A stretch of DNA of 64,000 nt, taken from the NCBI RefSeq assembly GCF_007786235.1, contig NZ_VNFK01000003.1, forward strand, positions 186,001 to 250,000. Reading direction: 5' to 3'. This stretch comes from Paenarthrobacter nitroguajacolicus. GTDB taxonomy: Bacteria; Actinomycetota; Actinomycetes; Actinomycetales; Micrococcaceae. A program made the translations under genes and the position numbers. The notes below the pieces were generated by a model. That model saw only the letters and a program-made list of their open reading frames with translations, ran no database searches and was not told the DNA's origin. Within the stretch, counting starts at the first letter, position 1. Every line of letters starts with the position of its first letter. This document shows, piece after piece, positions 16,716-27,300 of this stretch.

Positions 16716-16952
16716 TTTTTACTCCTTGCGTCGCGCCGGTTCTCAGACCGAAATCATGCATACGGAATGAGCCTTGCGGAACGGTTGATCGGGGTGTCTC
16801 TTGACCTGCCTGGATTTTGCCAGTACAGGCCTAAACGCCCGTGCCACAAGCATCAGCTTCCCTTGCAGAAAACTCTGCGCGGGGCAGTATGCAGCGGCAC
16901 GATTGTTTACGAGGTAGTTGATGACGCACAAGTGGCGCCATACAAACTCAAT

Positions 16953-16982
16953 ATCCTAGCACGTTCCAAGGCTGAATCCGAA
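16953..16982 (-). promoter_or_regulatory. Candidate promoter of the spc cluster
   Basis: On the minus strand TTCGGA (16977-16982) and TAGGAT (16953-16958) are 18 bases apart, immediately downstream of the rpsQ terminator. This would give a leader of about 230 bases before rplN. Confidence 0.4.
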
Positions 16983-17001
16983 ACGGCCGGAGATGCGGAA
17001 A

Positions 17002-17029
17002 GGCCCGCGTTCCCCAAGGAACGCGGGCC
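17002..17029 (-). terminator. Terminator of the S10 cluster after rpsQ
   Basis: Perfect 12-bp GC-rich arms (17002-17013 and 17018-17029) with a 4-base loop, then TTTCC on the minus strand. Confidence 0.85.
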
Positions 17030-17067
17030 TTCCCAGTGAACCCTGCCAGGCAAGCCCGGCGATGGAT

Positions 17068-17364
17068 TTACTTGGCCTTTTCGAGGATCTCCACCAGACG
17101 CCACCGCTTGGTAGCGGAGAGCGGGCGGGTCTCAGAGATGAGAACGAGGTCGCCGATGCCGGCGGTGTTCTCTTCGTCGTGAGCCTTGATCTTCGAGGTG
17201 CGGCGAATAACCTTGCCGTACAGAGCGTGCTTCACGCGGTCTTCAACCTGAACAACGATGGTCTTTTCCATCTTGTCAGAGACAACGTAGCCGCGACGCG
17301 TCTTACGGTAACCGCGCTGTTCAGCGCTGGCTGCTGCTTCCGTCACAGTTTCCTTCTCGCTCAC
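17068..17364 (-). CDS. rpsQ: 30S ribosomal protein S17
   Basis: S17 is a primary 16S-binding OB-fold protein. The 98-residue protein has about 17 extra N-terminal residues before [19 protein letters not shown]. The GTG start overlaps the rpmC stop (GTGA). It is the last gene of the S10 transcript. Confidence 0.98.
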   Translation of the reverse strand: MSEKETVTEAAASAEQRGYRKTRRGYVVSDKMEKTIVVQVEDRVKHALYGKVIRRTSKIKAHDEENTAGIGDLVLISETRPLSATKRWRLVEILEKAK

Positions 17365-17681
17365 TTGGCGTCCTCTCCAGCTTCAACCTCGGCCTTTTCA
17401 GCCTTGGCAGCCTTCTTGGACTTCTTTTCTTCCTTGGCTTCCACAACCGGTGCGGCAACCTCGGCACGAATGCCCAGCTCGCGCTCACGGAGCACGGTGT
17501 AGATGCGTGCGATGTCCTTCTTTACCGCGCGCAGGCGACCGTGGTTCTCCAGCTGTCCGGTGGCGGACTGGAAACGCAGGTTGAACAGCTCTTCCTTGGA
17601 CTTGCGGAGTTCTTCAACGAGACGCTCGTTGTCGAAACCGTCCAGCTGTGCGGGTGCGAGATCCTTCGACCCTACTGCCAT
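17361..17681 (-). CDS. rpmC: 50S ribosomal protein L29 with Lys/Ala/Glu-rich tail
   Basis: L29 lies at the tunnel exit and helps dock SRP and trigger factor. The conserved part ([40 protein letters not shown]) ends at about residue 75. The family is usually 63-70 residues; this one has 106. The last ~30 residues are a low-complexity charged tail ([20 protein letters not shown]). Confidence 0.97.
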   Translation of the reverse strand: MAVGSKDLAPAQLDGFDNERLVEELRKSKEELFNLRFQSATGQLENHGRLRAVKKDIARIYTVLRERELGIRAEVAAPVVEAKEEKKSKKAAKAEKAEVEAGEDAK

Positions 17682-17683
17682 TT

Positions 17684-18100
17684 CTATTCACCACCTTCGC
17701 GACGCACAATGCGTGCCTTCAACGGGAGCTTGTGGATTGCCAGGCGCAGGGCCTCGCGAGCTACCTCTTCATTGACACCGGAGAGTTCGAAGAGAACCCG
17801 GCCCGGCTTGACGTTTGCGACCCACCATTCCGGAGAACCCTTACCGGAACCCATGCGGGTTTCGGCAGGCTTCTTCGTCAGCGGACGGTCCGGGTAGATG
17901 TTGATCCAGACCTTGCCGCCACGCTTGATGTGGCGGGTCATCGCGATACGAGCGGACTCGATCTGACGGTTCGTCACGTATGCCGGGCTCAGGGCCTGGA
18001 TACCGTACTCGCCGAAGCTGACCTTGGTGCCGCCCGTAGCAGCGCCGGAACGACCCGGGTGGTGCTGCTTACGGTGCTTGACTCGACGTGGGATAAGCAT
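17684..18100 (-). CDS. rplP: 50S ribosomal protein L16
   Basis: L16 organises the A-site tRNA region of the 50S. The 138-residue protein has the canonical [19 protein letters not shown] start and the motifs FGEYGIQAL and [16 protein letters not shown]. It abuts rpsC without a gap. Confidence 0.98.
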   Translation of the reverse strand: MLIPRRVKHRKQHHPGRSGAATGGTKVSFGEYGIQALSPAYVTNRQIESARIAMTRHIKRGGKVWINIYPDRPLTKKPAETRMGSGKGSPEWWVANVKPGRVLFELSGVNEEVAREALRLAIHKLPLKARIVRREGGE

Positions 18101-18922
18101 TTAAGCCTGTCCTCCTTCTGCTGCGGGGGCAGCAGCTTCAGCGGCCGGTGCTTCAACGGCAGCAGGTGCTGCCTCAGCTGCCGGACGGTCGTTACGACGA
18201 CGGCGGTCGCCACCCGGGCGGCCCGGACGGTCTCCTGCACGGCCACGGGACGGAGCAGCAGCTGCCTGCTGAGCCAGTTCCTTGGCAGTTACGTCACCCT
18301 TGTAGATCCAAACCTTCACACCAATGCGGCCGAAGGTGGTCTTGGCTTCGTAGAAGCCGTAGTCGATGTTCGCGCGGAGGGTGTGCAGGGGCACACGGCC
18401 TTCGCGGTAGAACTCCGAGCGGGACATTTCTGCTCCACCCAGACGGCCCGAGCAAGCAACACGGATGCCCTTGGCACCCGCACGCTGTGCGGACTGCATT
18501 GCCTTCTTCATCGCACGGCGGAAAGCCACGCGGGAAGTCAGCTGCTCGGCGATGCCCTGCGCAACAAGCTGTGCTTCCATCTCGGGGTTCTTGACCTCGA
18601 GGATGTTCAGCTGAACCTGCTTGCCGGTGAGCTTTTCGAGCTCGCCGCGGATGCGGTCTGCTTCGGCGCCGCGGCGACCGATAACGATACCCGGGCGTGC
18701 CGTGTGGATATCCACGCGGACACGGTCACGGGTGCGCTCGATCTCGACCTTGGCGATGCCGGCGCGCTCCATGCCGGTGGACATGAGCTGACGGATCTTG
18801 ATGTCCTCGCGGACGAAATCCTTGTAGCGCTGTCCGGGCTTGGTGCTGTCAGCGAACCAGTGCGAAACGTGGTCGGTGGTGATGCCGAGTCGGAACCCGT
18901 GCGGGTTTACTTTCTGTCCCAC
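18101..18922 (-). CDS. rpsC: 30S ribosomal protein S3 with Arg/Ala-rich C-terminal extension
   Basis: S3 forms part of the mRNA entry pore. The first ~215 residues contain the KH domain ([21 protein letters not shown]) and the S3 C-terminal domain ([18 protein letters not shown] segment [20 protein letters not shown]). The remaining ~55 residues are Arg/Gly/Pro-rich, then Ala/Glu/Pro-rich. The start is GTG ([13 protein letters not shown]). It directly follows rplV. Confidence 0.97.
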   Translation of the reverse strand: MGQKVNPHGFRLGITTDHVSHWFADSTKPGQRYKDFVREDIKIRQLMSTGMERAGIAKVEIERTRDRVRVDIHTARPGIVIGRRGAEADRIRGELEKLTGKQVQLNILEVKNPEMEAQLVAQGIAEQLTSRVAFRRAMKKAMQSAQRAGAKGIRVACSGRLGGAEMSRSEFYREGRVPLHTLRANIDYGFYEAKTTFGRIGVKVWIYKGDVTAKELAQQAAAAPSRGRAGDRPGRPGGDRRRRNDRPAAEAAPAAVEAPAAEAAAPAAEGGQA

Positions 18923-19288
18923 TTAGCGAGCCTCCTCTTTCTCCGGGGTTGCGACGACCACGGTGATGTGGCTGGTCCGCTTCCTAATGCGGTAGGCGCG
19001 GCCCTGGGCACGCGGCTGGAACCGCTTCATGGTCGGGCCTTCATCAACGAATGCTTCGCTGATGAACAGGTCGCTGTCGTCGAATGCAACGCCGTCACGG
19101 TCCGCGAGGACACGTGCGTTGGCCATTGCCGACTGAAGTACCTTGAATACCGGCTCCGAAGCTGCCTGGGGGGCAAACTTCAGAATTGCCAGAGCCTCAT
19201 TCGCTTGCTTACCACGAACAAGGTTGACGACGCGCCGGGCCTTCATAGGCGTTACGCGGATGTGACGCGCAATAGCCTTGGCTTCCAT
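18923..19288 (-). CDS. rplV: 50S ribosomal protein L22
   Basis: L22 lines the exit tunnel. The 121-residue protein has the [20 protein letters not shown] start and the tunnel-loop region [20 protein letters not shown], with no insertion or deletion in the loop where macrolide-resistance changes occur. Confidence 0.98.
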   Translation of the reverse strand: MEAKAIARHIRVTPMKARRVVNLVRGKQANEALAILKFAPQAASEPVFKVLQSAMANARVLADRDGVAFDDSDLFISEAFVDEGPTMKRFQPRAQGRAYRIRKRTSHITVVVATPEKEEAR

Positions 19289-19326
19289 TGCTTTCCTTCT
19301 CTCGTCTAAGACGTAAGGTCAGGCGC

Positions 19327-19608
19327 CTAGCGGCGCTTGCCCTTACGGTCGTCCTTAACATGGCCGCGGAATGTCCGCGTGGGAGCGAATTCGCCGAGCT
19401 TGTGCCCGACCATCGACTCAGTGACAAACACCGGAATGTGCTTGCGTCCGTCGTGTACGGCGATCGTGTGCCCGAGCATGTCGGGGATGATCATCGAACG
19501 GCGGGACCAGGTCTTGATGACGTTCTTGGTGCCCTTATCGTTTTCCCGTGCGACCTTCACAAAGAGGTGCTGGTCAACGAAAGGACCTTTTTTCAGGCTG
19601 CGTGGCAT
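19327..19608 (-). CDS. rpsS: 30S ribosomal protein S19
   Basis: S19 sits in the 30S head next to S13. The 93-residue protein has [15 protein letters not shown] at the start and [19 protein letters not shown] near the C terminus, normal family length. Confidence 0.98.
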   Translation of the reverse strand: MPRSLKKGPFVDQHLFVKVARENDKGTKNVIKTWSRRSMIIPDMLGHTIAVHDGRKHIPVFVTESMVGHKLGEFAPTRTFRGHVKDDRKGKRR

Positions 19609-19620
19609 GTGTCCAGGCTC

Positions 19621-20460
19621 CTATCGCTTGTTCTTGCCAGTACGGCGGCGACGAACAATAAGCTTGTCGCTCTCTTTGTTCGGACGGCGGGTACGGCCCT
19701 CGGGCTTGCCGTTCGGGTTAACCGGGTGACGTCCACCGGAAGTCTTACCTTCACCACCACCGTGCGGGTGGTCAACCGGGTTCATGGCTACACCACGGAC
19801 TGTCGGGCGAACGCCCTTCCAGCGCATACGGCCGGCCTTGCCCCAGTTGATGTTCGACTGCTCGGCGTTGCCGACCTCGCCGACGGTTGCGCGGCAGCGC
19901 ACGTCAACGTTGCGGATTTCACCGGAGGGCAGACGCAGCTGTGCGAAGCGGCCTTCCTTGGCAACGAGCTGTACCGAAGCACCTGCGGAACGAGCCATCT
20001 TGGCGCCGCCACCCGGACGCAGTTCAACTGCGTGGATTACGGTACCAACCGGGATGTTGCGCAGCGGCAGGTTGTTGCCCGGCTTGATGTCAGCGTCAGG
20101 ACCAGCCTCGACGAAGTCACCCTGGGACAGCTTGTTAGGAGCGATGATGTAACGCTTGGTGCCATCAACGTAGTGCAGGAGTGCGATGCGAGCCGTGCGG
20201 TTCGGGTCGTACTCGATTTCGGCAACGCGGGCGTTGATGCCGTCCTTGTCGTGACGACGGAAGTCGATCAGACGGTACTGGCGCTTGTGCCCACCACCCT
20301 TGTGACGGGTGGTGATCTTACCGGAGTTGTTACGGCCGCCGGTTTTGTGCAGCGGACGCAGCAACGACTTTTCCGGAGTCGATCGCGTGATTTCAGCAAA
20401 GTCGGCTACGCTCGAGCCACGACGGCCCGGGGTAGTCGGCTTGTATTTACGGATTCCCAT
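19621..20460 (-). CDS. rplB: 50S ribosomal protein L2
   Basis: L2 is essential for subunit joining and peptidyl transfer. The 279-residue protein has [17 protein letters not shown] at the start, the [15 protein letters not shown] segment, and the conserved C-terminal histidine region [17 protein letters not shown]. Confidence 0.98.
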   Translation of the reverse strand: MGIRKYKPTTPGRRGSSVADFAEITRSTPEKSLLRPLHKTGGRNNSGKITTRHKGGGHKRQYRLIDFRRHDKDGINARVAEIEYDPNRTARIALLHYVDGTKRYIIAPNKLSQGDFVEAGPDADIKPGNNLPLRNIPVGTVIHAVELRPGGGAKMARSAGASVQLVAKEGRFAQLRLPSGEIRNVDVRCRATVGEVGNAEQSNINWGKAGRMRWKGVRPTVRGVAMNPVDHPHGGGEGKTSGGRHPVNPNGKPEGRTRRPNKESDKLIVRRRRTGKNKR

Positions 20461-20489
20461 AATTTATTTCCTCGTTAAAGTGGTCTCCG

Positions 20490-20795
20490 CTACGCGAGCG
20501 GACCGCCGAAGATGTCGATTGTGCCTTCTTTGAGGGTGACAATTGCACGCTTGGTGCTCTTGCGCTGTCCCCAGCCGAATTTGGTGCGCTTGCGCTTACC
20601 GGCACGGTTGATGGTGTTGATCGAGTCAACCTTGACCGAGAAGATCTTCTCGACGGCCAGCTTGATCTCGGTCTTGTTCGAGCGAGGGTCCACCAGGAAG
20701 GTGTACTTGCCTTCGTCGATCAGACCGTAGCTCTTTTCCGATACGACGGGTGCAAGCACGACGTCGCGCGGGTCCTTGATGGTGGTTACGCTCAC
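20490..20795 (-). CDS. rplW: 50S ribosomal protein L23
   Basis: L23 is the trigger factor and SRP docking protein at the exit tunnel. The 101-residue protein contains [21 protein letters not shown] and the basic [18 protein letters not shown]. The GTG start overlaps the rplD stop (GTGA). Confidence 0.98.
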   Translation of the reverse strand: MSVTTIKDPRDVVLAPVVSEKSYGLIDEGKYTFLVDPRSNKTEIKLAVEKIFSVKVDSINTINRAGKRKRTKFGWGQRKSTKRAIVTLKEGTIDIFGGPLA

Positions 20796-21409
20796 TTGGA
20801 GGCCTCCTCGTTCTTTGCCTTGTCAGCGACGAACGCCTCGAAAGCAGCCTTGGTGAAGACCACGTCGTCGGAGACAAGCACGTCGTAGGTGTTCAGCTGG
20901 TCTGCGTACAGAACGTGAACATCCTGGAGGTTGCGCACGGAAAGTGCAGCAACATCGTTGGCGCGCTCGATAACGACGAGCAGGTTCTTGCGCTCAGTAA
21001 CGGAGCGCAGCGAAGCCAGTGCGTCCTTGGCAGACGGCTTGGTGCCGGCTACCAGTTCAGCGATGACGTGGATGCGGCCATTGCGGGCGCGGTCAGACAG
21101 GGCGCCGCGGAGTGCAGCAGCCTTCATCTTCTTAGGGGTGCGCTGGCTGTAGTCACGAGGGGTCGGACCGTGGACAACGCCACCGCCGGTCATGTGAGGA
21201 GCACGGATGGAACCCTGACGGGCGCGGCCGGTACCCTTCTGCTTGAACGGCTTGCGACCTGCACCGGAAACCTCGGCGCGGGTCTTCGTCTTGTGGGTAC
21301 CCTGGCGTGCAGCAGCGAGCTGTGCGACGACGACCTGGTGCAGCAGCGGCACGTTGGTCTGGACGTCGAAGATCTCTGCAGGCAGGTCTACCTTGACAGT
21401 GCTAGTCAT
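20792..21409 (-). CDS. rplD: 50S ribosomal protein L4
   Basis: L4 forms part of the exit tunnel wall. The 205-residue protein carries the loop region [19 protein letters not shown] with no gross change. In E. coli L4 also represses the S10 operon; whether this holds here is unknown. It is 4 bases downstream of rplC. Confidence 0.98.
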   Translation of the reverse strand: MTSTVKVDLPAEIFDVQTNVPLLHQVVVAQLAAARQGTHKTKTRAEVSGAGRKPFKQKGTGRARQGSIRAPHMTGGGVVHGPTPRDYSQRTPKKMKAAALRGALSDRARNGRIHVIAELVAGTKPSAKDALASLRSVTERKNLLVVIERANDVAALSVRNLQDVHVLYADQLNTYDVLVSDDVVFTKAAFEAFVADKAKNEEASK

Positions 21410-21413
21410 TGAA

Positions 21414-22064
21414 CTAGGCTCCCTTCACGGCGGTGCGTACGAGTACGACCTGGCCGCGGGCACCGGGGACGGCACCCTTGATAAGGAGCAGCGACTTCTC
21501 AACGTCAACAGCGTGAACCGTGAGGTTCAGCGTGGTGTGACGCTCGGCGCCCATGCGGCCGGCCATTTTCAGGCCCTTGAAGACGCGGCTCGGGGTGGAT
21601 GCGCCACCGATGGAGCCAGGCTTACGGTGGTTCTTGTGGGCACCGTGGGAAGCGCCAACGCCGTGGAAGCCGTGACGCTTCATAACACCGGCGAAGCCCT
21701 TACCCTTTGAGGTGCCGACGACGTCGATCTTCTGGCCGGCTTCGAAGATCTCAACAGAGAGCTCCTGGCCCAGCTCGTAGGATGCGGCGTCTGCGGTACG
21801 CAGTTCGACGACGTGGCGGCGAGGGGTGACGCCAGCCTTTTCAAAGTGACCAGCCAGCGGCTTGGTGACCTTGCGGGGGTCGATCTGGCCGTAGCCGATC
21901 TGGACGGCGACATAGCCATCGACATCTGCGTTGCGCAGCTGCGTGATGACGTTGGAGTCAGCCTGGACGACAGTTACCGGGATGAGCTTGTTGTTCTCGT
22001 CCCAGACCTGGGTCATGCCGAGCTTCGTGCCCAGCAGGCCCTTTACGTTACGGGTTGCGGTCAT
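21414..22064 (-). CDS. rplC: 50S ribosomal protein L3
   Basis: L3 is a primary 23S-binding protein close to the peptidyl transferase centre. The 216-residue product has [17 protein letters not shown] at the N terminus and the [17 protein letters not shown] finger region. The Shine-Dalgarno GGTGCTGAGAG is modest. Confidence 0.98.
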   Translation of the reverse strand: MTATRNVKGLLGTKLGMTQVWDENNKLIPVTVVQADSNVITQLRNADVDGYVAVQIGYGQIDPRKVTKPLAGHFEKAGVTPRRHVVELRTADAASYELGQELSVEIFEAGQKIDVVGTSKGKGFAGVMKRHGFHGVGASHGAHKNHRKPGSIGGASTPSRVFKGLKMAGRMGAERHTTLNLTVHAVDVEKSLLLIKGAVPGARGQVVLVRTAVKGA

Positions 22065-22081
22065 AGTCTCTCAGCACCTCC

Positions 22082-22390
22082 CTAGAGCTTGATTTCGATG
22101 TTCACGTCTGCAGGCAGGTCGAGACGCATAAGCGAGTCAACGGCCTTCGGCGTGGGGTCGATGATGTCGATCAGACGCTTGTGAGTACGCATTTCAAAGT
22201 GCTCACGGCTGTCCTTGTACTTGTGAGGAGAGCGAATAACGCAGTAAACGTTCTTCTCCGTGGGCAGCGGCACCGGGCCGACTACCGTTGCGCCTGCGCG
22301 CGTGACCGTCTCAACGATCTTCCGCGCTGAAACATCAATGACCTCGTGGTCATATGACTTCAGCCGGATGCGGATTTTTTGTCCCGCCAT
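22082..22390 (-). CDS. rpsJ: 30S ribosomal protein S10
   Basis: S10 is a 30S head protein and, with NusB, a transcription antitermination factor. The 102-residue protein ([19 protein letters not shown] ... DVNIEIKL) has normal length. It is the first gene of the S10 cluster and is divergent from the GH1 gene. Confidence 0.98.
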
Positions 22391-22773
22391 GTCGCCTGAC
22401 TCTCTTTCAGCTAGTGCTGCTCTAGTTAGGGCTGCTCTGTTTACTTACCTGTTGATGTGGCCGCCGAAGCGTTTGAGGTTGTACCACCACACGCCGCACA
22501 AGCTGAATCCGGATATTCCGGGTTCCTCAACCTGTCGGCGCACCGACCCCCGCGGTCGGGCGTGTCGCGATTTCCACGCAGACTCGACCGCATTCCATGG
22601 GGTTCAGGGTTATGTTTGGGCTTCAACCTGGACCCTGACACCCGGCATTATCCGGATCGGGACACGAAGAAGCGCTTGAACAACTCATCCAGTATGGCGG
22701 AAATGTGGGGCAAAGGCCAATCGGGCCCTTGGGGGCCATTGCCCGGCCGCCAGCGGCTGAGGAAGATGGGGGC
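22391..22773. other. Divergent intergenic region rpsJ / GH1
   Basis: The 383-base gap holds an imperfect inverted repeat with 9-base arms at 22505-22513 and 22517-22525 and a GC hairpin at 22543-22559. No convincing promoter hexamers or supported gene were found. The plus-strand Shine-Dalgarno GAGGAAG of the GH1 gene lies at its right edge. Confidence 0.4.
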
Positions 22774-24207
22774 ATGACCGTCCAGGATTCAGGCTCCGTG
22801 GAAGACCTCGCCGCACGGTTGCGTCCGGGTTTCACGCTTGGCGTGGCCGCCGCTGCTTTCCAGATCGAGGGCTCGCTCACCGCGGACGGCCGCGGCCCAT
22901 CGGGCTGGGATGCGTTCGCCGAAAAGCCGGGAGCAATTGTCGACGGCGGCTCCCCCACCGTAGCGTGCGACCATTACAACCGCTCTGATGAAGACATCGC
23001 ATTGATGCAGGAGCTCGGCATAGATTCGTACCGCTTCTCACTCTCGTGGCCGCGCATCCAGCCCGGTGGCAAGGGGGCAATGAATCAGCGGGGGCTGGAC
23101 TTTTATGACCGCCTGATCGACAAACTCCTGGCCGCCGGCATCTCCCCCATGGCCACCTTGTTCCACTGGGACACCCCGTTGGAGTTGGAACACGCCGGCG
23201 GTTGGATGAACAGGGACACAGCCGAACGCTTTGCGGTCTATTGCGCCGCCGCCGCAGAGCGCTTCGGTGACCGTGTGGAACGCTGGGTCACCTTGAACGA
23301 GCCAGTGTCCGTCACTCTGCAGGGCTACGCTTTGGGCGTTCATGCTCCGGGTCGCCAGTTGTTGTTCGATGCCCTCCCAGCCGCCCATCATCAATTACTC
23401 GGGCACGGCCTGGCGGTCCAGGCGCTCCGGACCGCGGGGGTCAAAGGAGAGGTTGGGGTCTCCAACATGCATTCCCCTGTCCAGCCCGCCAGCAACAGCT
23501 TGGGTGATCGCCTGATGGCCCAGTCCTTCGATCTGATCCTGAACCGTGTCTATGCCGACGCAATACTGCTCGGCCAGTACCCCAAGCCACCGCTTCCCAT
23601 GAAACCTTGGTTCCGATCCCTGGGCACCATCCACGATGGCGACCTCGCGTTGATCAGCCAACCCTTGGATTTCTATGGGCTCAACTACTACTACCCCATC
23701 AAGGTTGCGGCGGGCCCCGGTCCGGCGGAGATCCCCACCGGAACCTCTCCGGAAATGACCAAAGTTCCCTTCCACTTGGCCGCCTACCAGGAGTACGACA
23801 CGACGGGCTTCGGCTGGCCGGTGGCACCCGAACATCTGGCATTGCTATTGCGAGAGATGAAGGACCGCTACGGGGACGCCCTTCCACCCTTGTACATCAC
23901 GGAGGGCGGAGCCAGCTTCCCCGAACCCGCCCATGTTGACGGTCCTGTCCAAGACACCAACCGCATCACATATTTGGCTGAGCACCTGGGCCACGCCTTG
24001 ACCGCGACAGGTCCGGGGGGCCTGGCCCAAGACGTGGATCTACGCGGCTACTATGTGTGGACGCTGCTGGACAATTTTGAGTGGGCCGCGGGGTACTCAC
24101 AACGCTTCGGCCTTGTTCACGTGGACTTCGAGTCCTTGGAAAGGACTCCCAAGGATTCCTTCTACTGGTATCGCGCCCTGGGACGTGCGCGCAACCATCC
24201 CGCGTAG
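22774..24207 (+). CDS. Glycoside hydrolase family 1 beta-glucosidase
   Basis: GH1 enzymes hydrolyse beta-glycosides with retention. The 477-residue protein has the acid/base glutamate E176 in TLNEP and the nucleophile E377 in YITEGG, plus the N-terminal FTLGVAAAAFQIEGS and C-terminal LLDNFEWAAGYSQRFGLVHVD signatures. The start at 22774 follows GAGGAAG; an in-frame ATG at 22705 would add 23 unlike residues. No signal peptide is present, so it is intracellular. Beta-glucosidase is the most likely activity, but beta-galactosidase or beta-fucosidase cannot be excluded. It stands alone with no sugar transporter beside it. Confidence 0.95.
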   Translation: MTVQDSGSVEDLAARLRPGFTLGVAAAAFQIEGSLTADGRGPSGWDAFAEKPGAIVDGGSPTVACDHYNRSDEDIALMQELGIDSYRFSLSWPRIQPGGKGAMNQRGLDFYDRLIDKLLAAGISPMATLFHWDTPLELEHAGGWMNRDTAERFAVYCAAAAERFGDRVERWVTLNEPVSVTLQGYALGVHAPGRQLLFDALPAAHHQLLGHGLAVQALRTAGVKGEVGVSNMHSPVQPASNSLGDRLMAQSFDLILNRVYADAILLGQYPKPPLPMKPWFRSLGTIHDGDLALISQPLDFYGLNYYYPIKVAAGPGPAEIPTGTSPEMTKVPFHLAAYQEYDTTGFGWPVAPEHLALLLREMKDRYGDALPPLYITEGGASFPEPAHVDGPVQDTNRITYLAEHLGHALTATGPGGLAQDVDLRGYYVWTLLDNFEWAAGYSQRFGLVHVDFESLERTPKDSFYWYRALGRARNHPA

Positions 24208-24227
24208 CCCAGCCAGGTTAAATCAGC

Positions 24228-24353
24228 CTATTGATTCTTGTTGGCGCGCCTGATGCGCTTGGCCCGTTCAATCTCGTTCCGAAAGTTCTTGCGGCCCCAC
24301 AGCACTCCGCCGCCGATAGCGACGATGACTGCCAGGAAAATCAGGAATTCCAT
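24228..24353 (-). CDS. Small membrane protein, 41 residues
   Basis: A short reading frame encodes MEFLIFLAVIVAIGGGVLWG followed by a very basic tail (RKNFRNEIERAKRIRRANKNQ). One membrane helix at 2-19 is predicted, with the charged end in the cytoplasm. The ATG has a good AGAGGAG 6 bases upstream. It lies 28 bases downstream of the 1382-residue membrane protein on the same strand and may share its transcript. No known family recognised. Confidence 0.65.
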   Translation of the reverse strand: MEFLIFLAVIVAIGGGVLWGRKNFRNEIERAKRIRRANKNQ

Positions 24354-24381
24354 GGTGCGCTCCTCTGCCTAGACTGCAACA

Positions 24382-27300
24382 TTATCGGATGACGTCCCGG
24401 CTCCGCGAAGGGGCATCACTCGGATCTCCTCCGGGTGCCGGCAACCCGGTGGCCGCTGGAGGTTTCCGGTTCAGGCGCCACACTGCCAGCACAATCAAGG
24501 CCACGGCAACCAGCGCCAGCATGGCGAAGGCGTATGAACGAAGCGCCCACATCACGCTCAACGCAACACCAGCCGCACCCCACCACACGAACACCCTTTC
24601 GGCCAGGAGCAGCCCGGCCGCCAGGAGAACCACGTGTGCCACCAGAACGTACAGTTGCTGCGATGTGGTACCGCCCAAGATCGTTCCCAAGGACGTCAGG
24701 GACAGCGCACCCGCGGCAAGGCACAATCGCAGCAAGCCATCGCTCCGCTCCCGCTTCATATAGCGCAGCCCTGCTATAACAGCACCGGCTATGACGTACC
24801 ACTGCGCAGTCCAGAACCAATCGGGAATGGCCCCGTCCACGAACAGCATTGCCCTTTGGAGGGAAGCCAGGGCCAGCAAGCCTGCAATCTCCCCCGCAAG
24901 CCACTTGCCGTAAGGAATCTCGGCAACCACCAGCACACCGGTTGCCACCACCAAGGCGAAGCCGACCAAGGATGTTTCATCGTGCACTAGCCCCACTGCG
25001 GCAGAACAAGCAAGTGCCAGAGCTGCGGTTGCAGCTACGGCGTTCCGGCGCCACGACTCTTCCTTGATGGACGCCCCACCGAGAATCCTGATCGCGTACA
25101 TGGCCACCGCGGTGCCCACTCCACCCACGAGCCAGGGCGCGTAATCGCTCCACACACCCGCTGGCAGGCCGCCCAGCAAACCTTCGACGGCGGGTGCGGC
25201 ACCTACCAGCACAGAAGGGGCAGCTGCGGCGTAAAGGCGAGGTAGCCGCTCGAGGTGGGATGCAGCGAACAGCGTAGACGCCAGTACCAGCACCGCCAAC
25301 CCGGCGAGGGCTGTGGAAACATCCAAGGCCAAGAGTCCACCGGCAGCGATGAAAGCCAGGGATGACACCAACCAGAACCAACGGTCCGGGTGGTCGCCAG
25401 CGGACAGTCCCGCCATCCGTCGCCGCTGGAAGACGACTCGGGCCCCCATCATGGCAACGGCGAGTGCAAGGAGCACAAGCGGGACCTGGGATTTCTCAAG
25501 CAAGGGTTCATGGAGCCAGGTGCCAGGAGGGAACGTCAGTGCTGGTCCGGCAGCCATGACCATTGACCCGGTCGCTGCCATGCCGAAGTATTGGGATCTA
25601 CGTGCGCCCAGCGCACGGGAGGTGACCGCCGCGGAAGCCAGCACGAGGGCCAACTCGACGAGGACCACCCACCGGCCGCCGTCGTCGTAATCTCCCGCCA
25701 CAACGTACACCAAAGGCAACGCGAGCTGGGCACCCAGGGTGACCCACACCAGGGTGGGTTGGAAGGCGACATCCACCTTCCGGCTGTTCAAGATCCATGT
25801 CAGCACGTGCTGCAACACCAGTACCAGGGCCATTGCGATGGACACCGCTGCTGGCGACGCCGTCACATCAGCTACCACCACCGCGATGAAGACGGCGATG
25901 AGGCCCCGGACGCCGAGCACATACCCACCCCGGGCAACGCGGTCCCTGACGGCCGTTGCCATGAAGCCGCTGTAGGCGGCGAAGACGCCCAACAGGATCT
26001 CAACATCGCGGACGTTCCCCATTCTCAGCGCGATGAGCAGGCCGAAAGCGGCAGGTGCGAACGTCCATGCGGCGGGGTGGTGTCGAAGAGCCACACCGCA
26101 GGTGACTGCCGCAAGGGCAGTTACGACTGCCGCGAAGCCTGGCTGCCATCCATCACGCAACAGCGGTTCTCCCGTCACACTGGCGACGGTCAGGACGGTG
26201 GAGGCCGCGGCCATAGCTCCCACGACGACGCCGGAGTCAATCATGGAAGCCCGAGGGAAGCGGCGCCGGAAACCCGAGAGCAAGGGAAGGGCCAGCTGGA
26301 GGGCCGCTGCCGACACGATGACTAGGGCGACGCTGGGAGCCTCGCCGGCCAGTCGCAGGTGCCATCCATGGTTGGTCGCATCCGCGTAGGCGGTTGCTGC
26401 CAGTACGGTGGCACTCGCCCGCGACAACCACCAGTACGCCTGGCGATGGAATGACGCCGGAATCCGCAGGGCGGTCGCGCAGAAGTAGCCCACGGCCACC
26501 AAAAGAACCACATTGCCCCAGGTCAATGAGACCACAGCTGCCGCAACCACACCCGCTACAACGGCCGTTGTGGGAGCCAGGAGTTCGCCCAGCGTGGGGC
26601 GCCACACGGTGGGACCACCTCTGGCCTCCACCTGCCAAGGGAGCAGCAGGCCGGAAGCCACACCGGCGGAGAGAACAAGCAAAACCGAAGAGGCGACCAT
26701 CGGGTGACCGGCGTCGTGATCGAATACCGTGAGGGCAAGAAGCCCCGCCACTGCGGCGGCCCCGAATCCAGCCACTGAGGACAGGGGCGCCACGAGCCGG
26801 ACGCCCGCACGAACCAGCCCAGCGCTTACCAGCTGCTGCACTACAGCCGAAGCCACAAGGGCCACCAAGGAAAGCGCCGCCCGTTGCTGGCTTCCCTCGA
26901 ATACCCCCGCCGCTACCGCCGGTGCAGCCAGGGTCAGGGCGATCCGGCCGGCGAGGATCAAGTGCTGTCGGTGGGCACTTGGCTGTATGGTCGCCCGAAG
27001 TCCCCAATAGACGGCGGAGGACGCGAGGAGTATTGAAACAGGCCATGACCCGAGCAGTCCAACAACAGGCAGAGCCAATCCGAGAACTGCGGCTGGGGCG
27101 AACTCCGACCCCATGCCCAGTTTCCACCCCACCACCATGGCGGTCAGCATCGCCACATACAGGGGGACTTCAACTGGCAGCTGGTACCTGCCAAGGCCCA
27201 GCACCACTGTGAGGATGGCTGAGGTAACCAGTTGCAGGCCAAGGCACCAGACAGCGTCGGTCCACCAACGGCCTGGAGCCAGCTTTTCCCCGCCCAGTGC

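Larger units (their letters stand above)
16716..17067 (-). other. S10/spc boundary region
   Basis: The 352-base gap contains the terminator of the S10 cluster (17002-17029), a candidate rplN promoter (16953-16982) and about 240 bases of spc leader. No supported gene is seen in it. Confidence 0.6.

Noticed and set aside
22457..22777. Open frames in the rpsJ-GH1 gap
   Set aside because: No ribosome-binding site, no recognisable protein features and overlap with the GH1 start.
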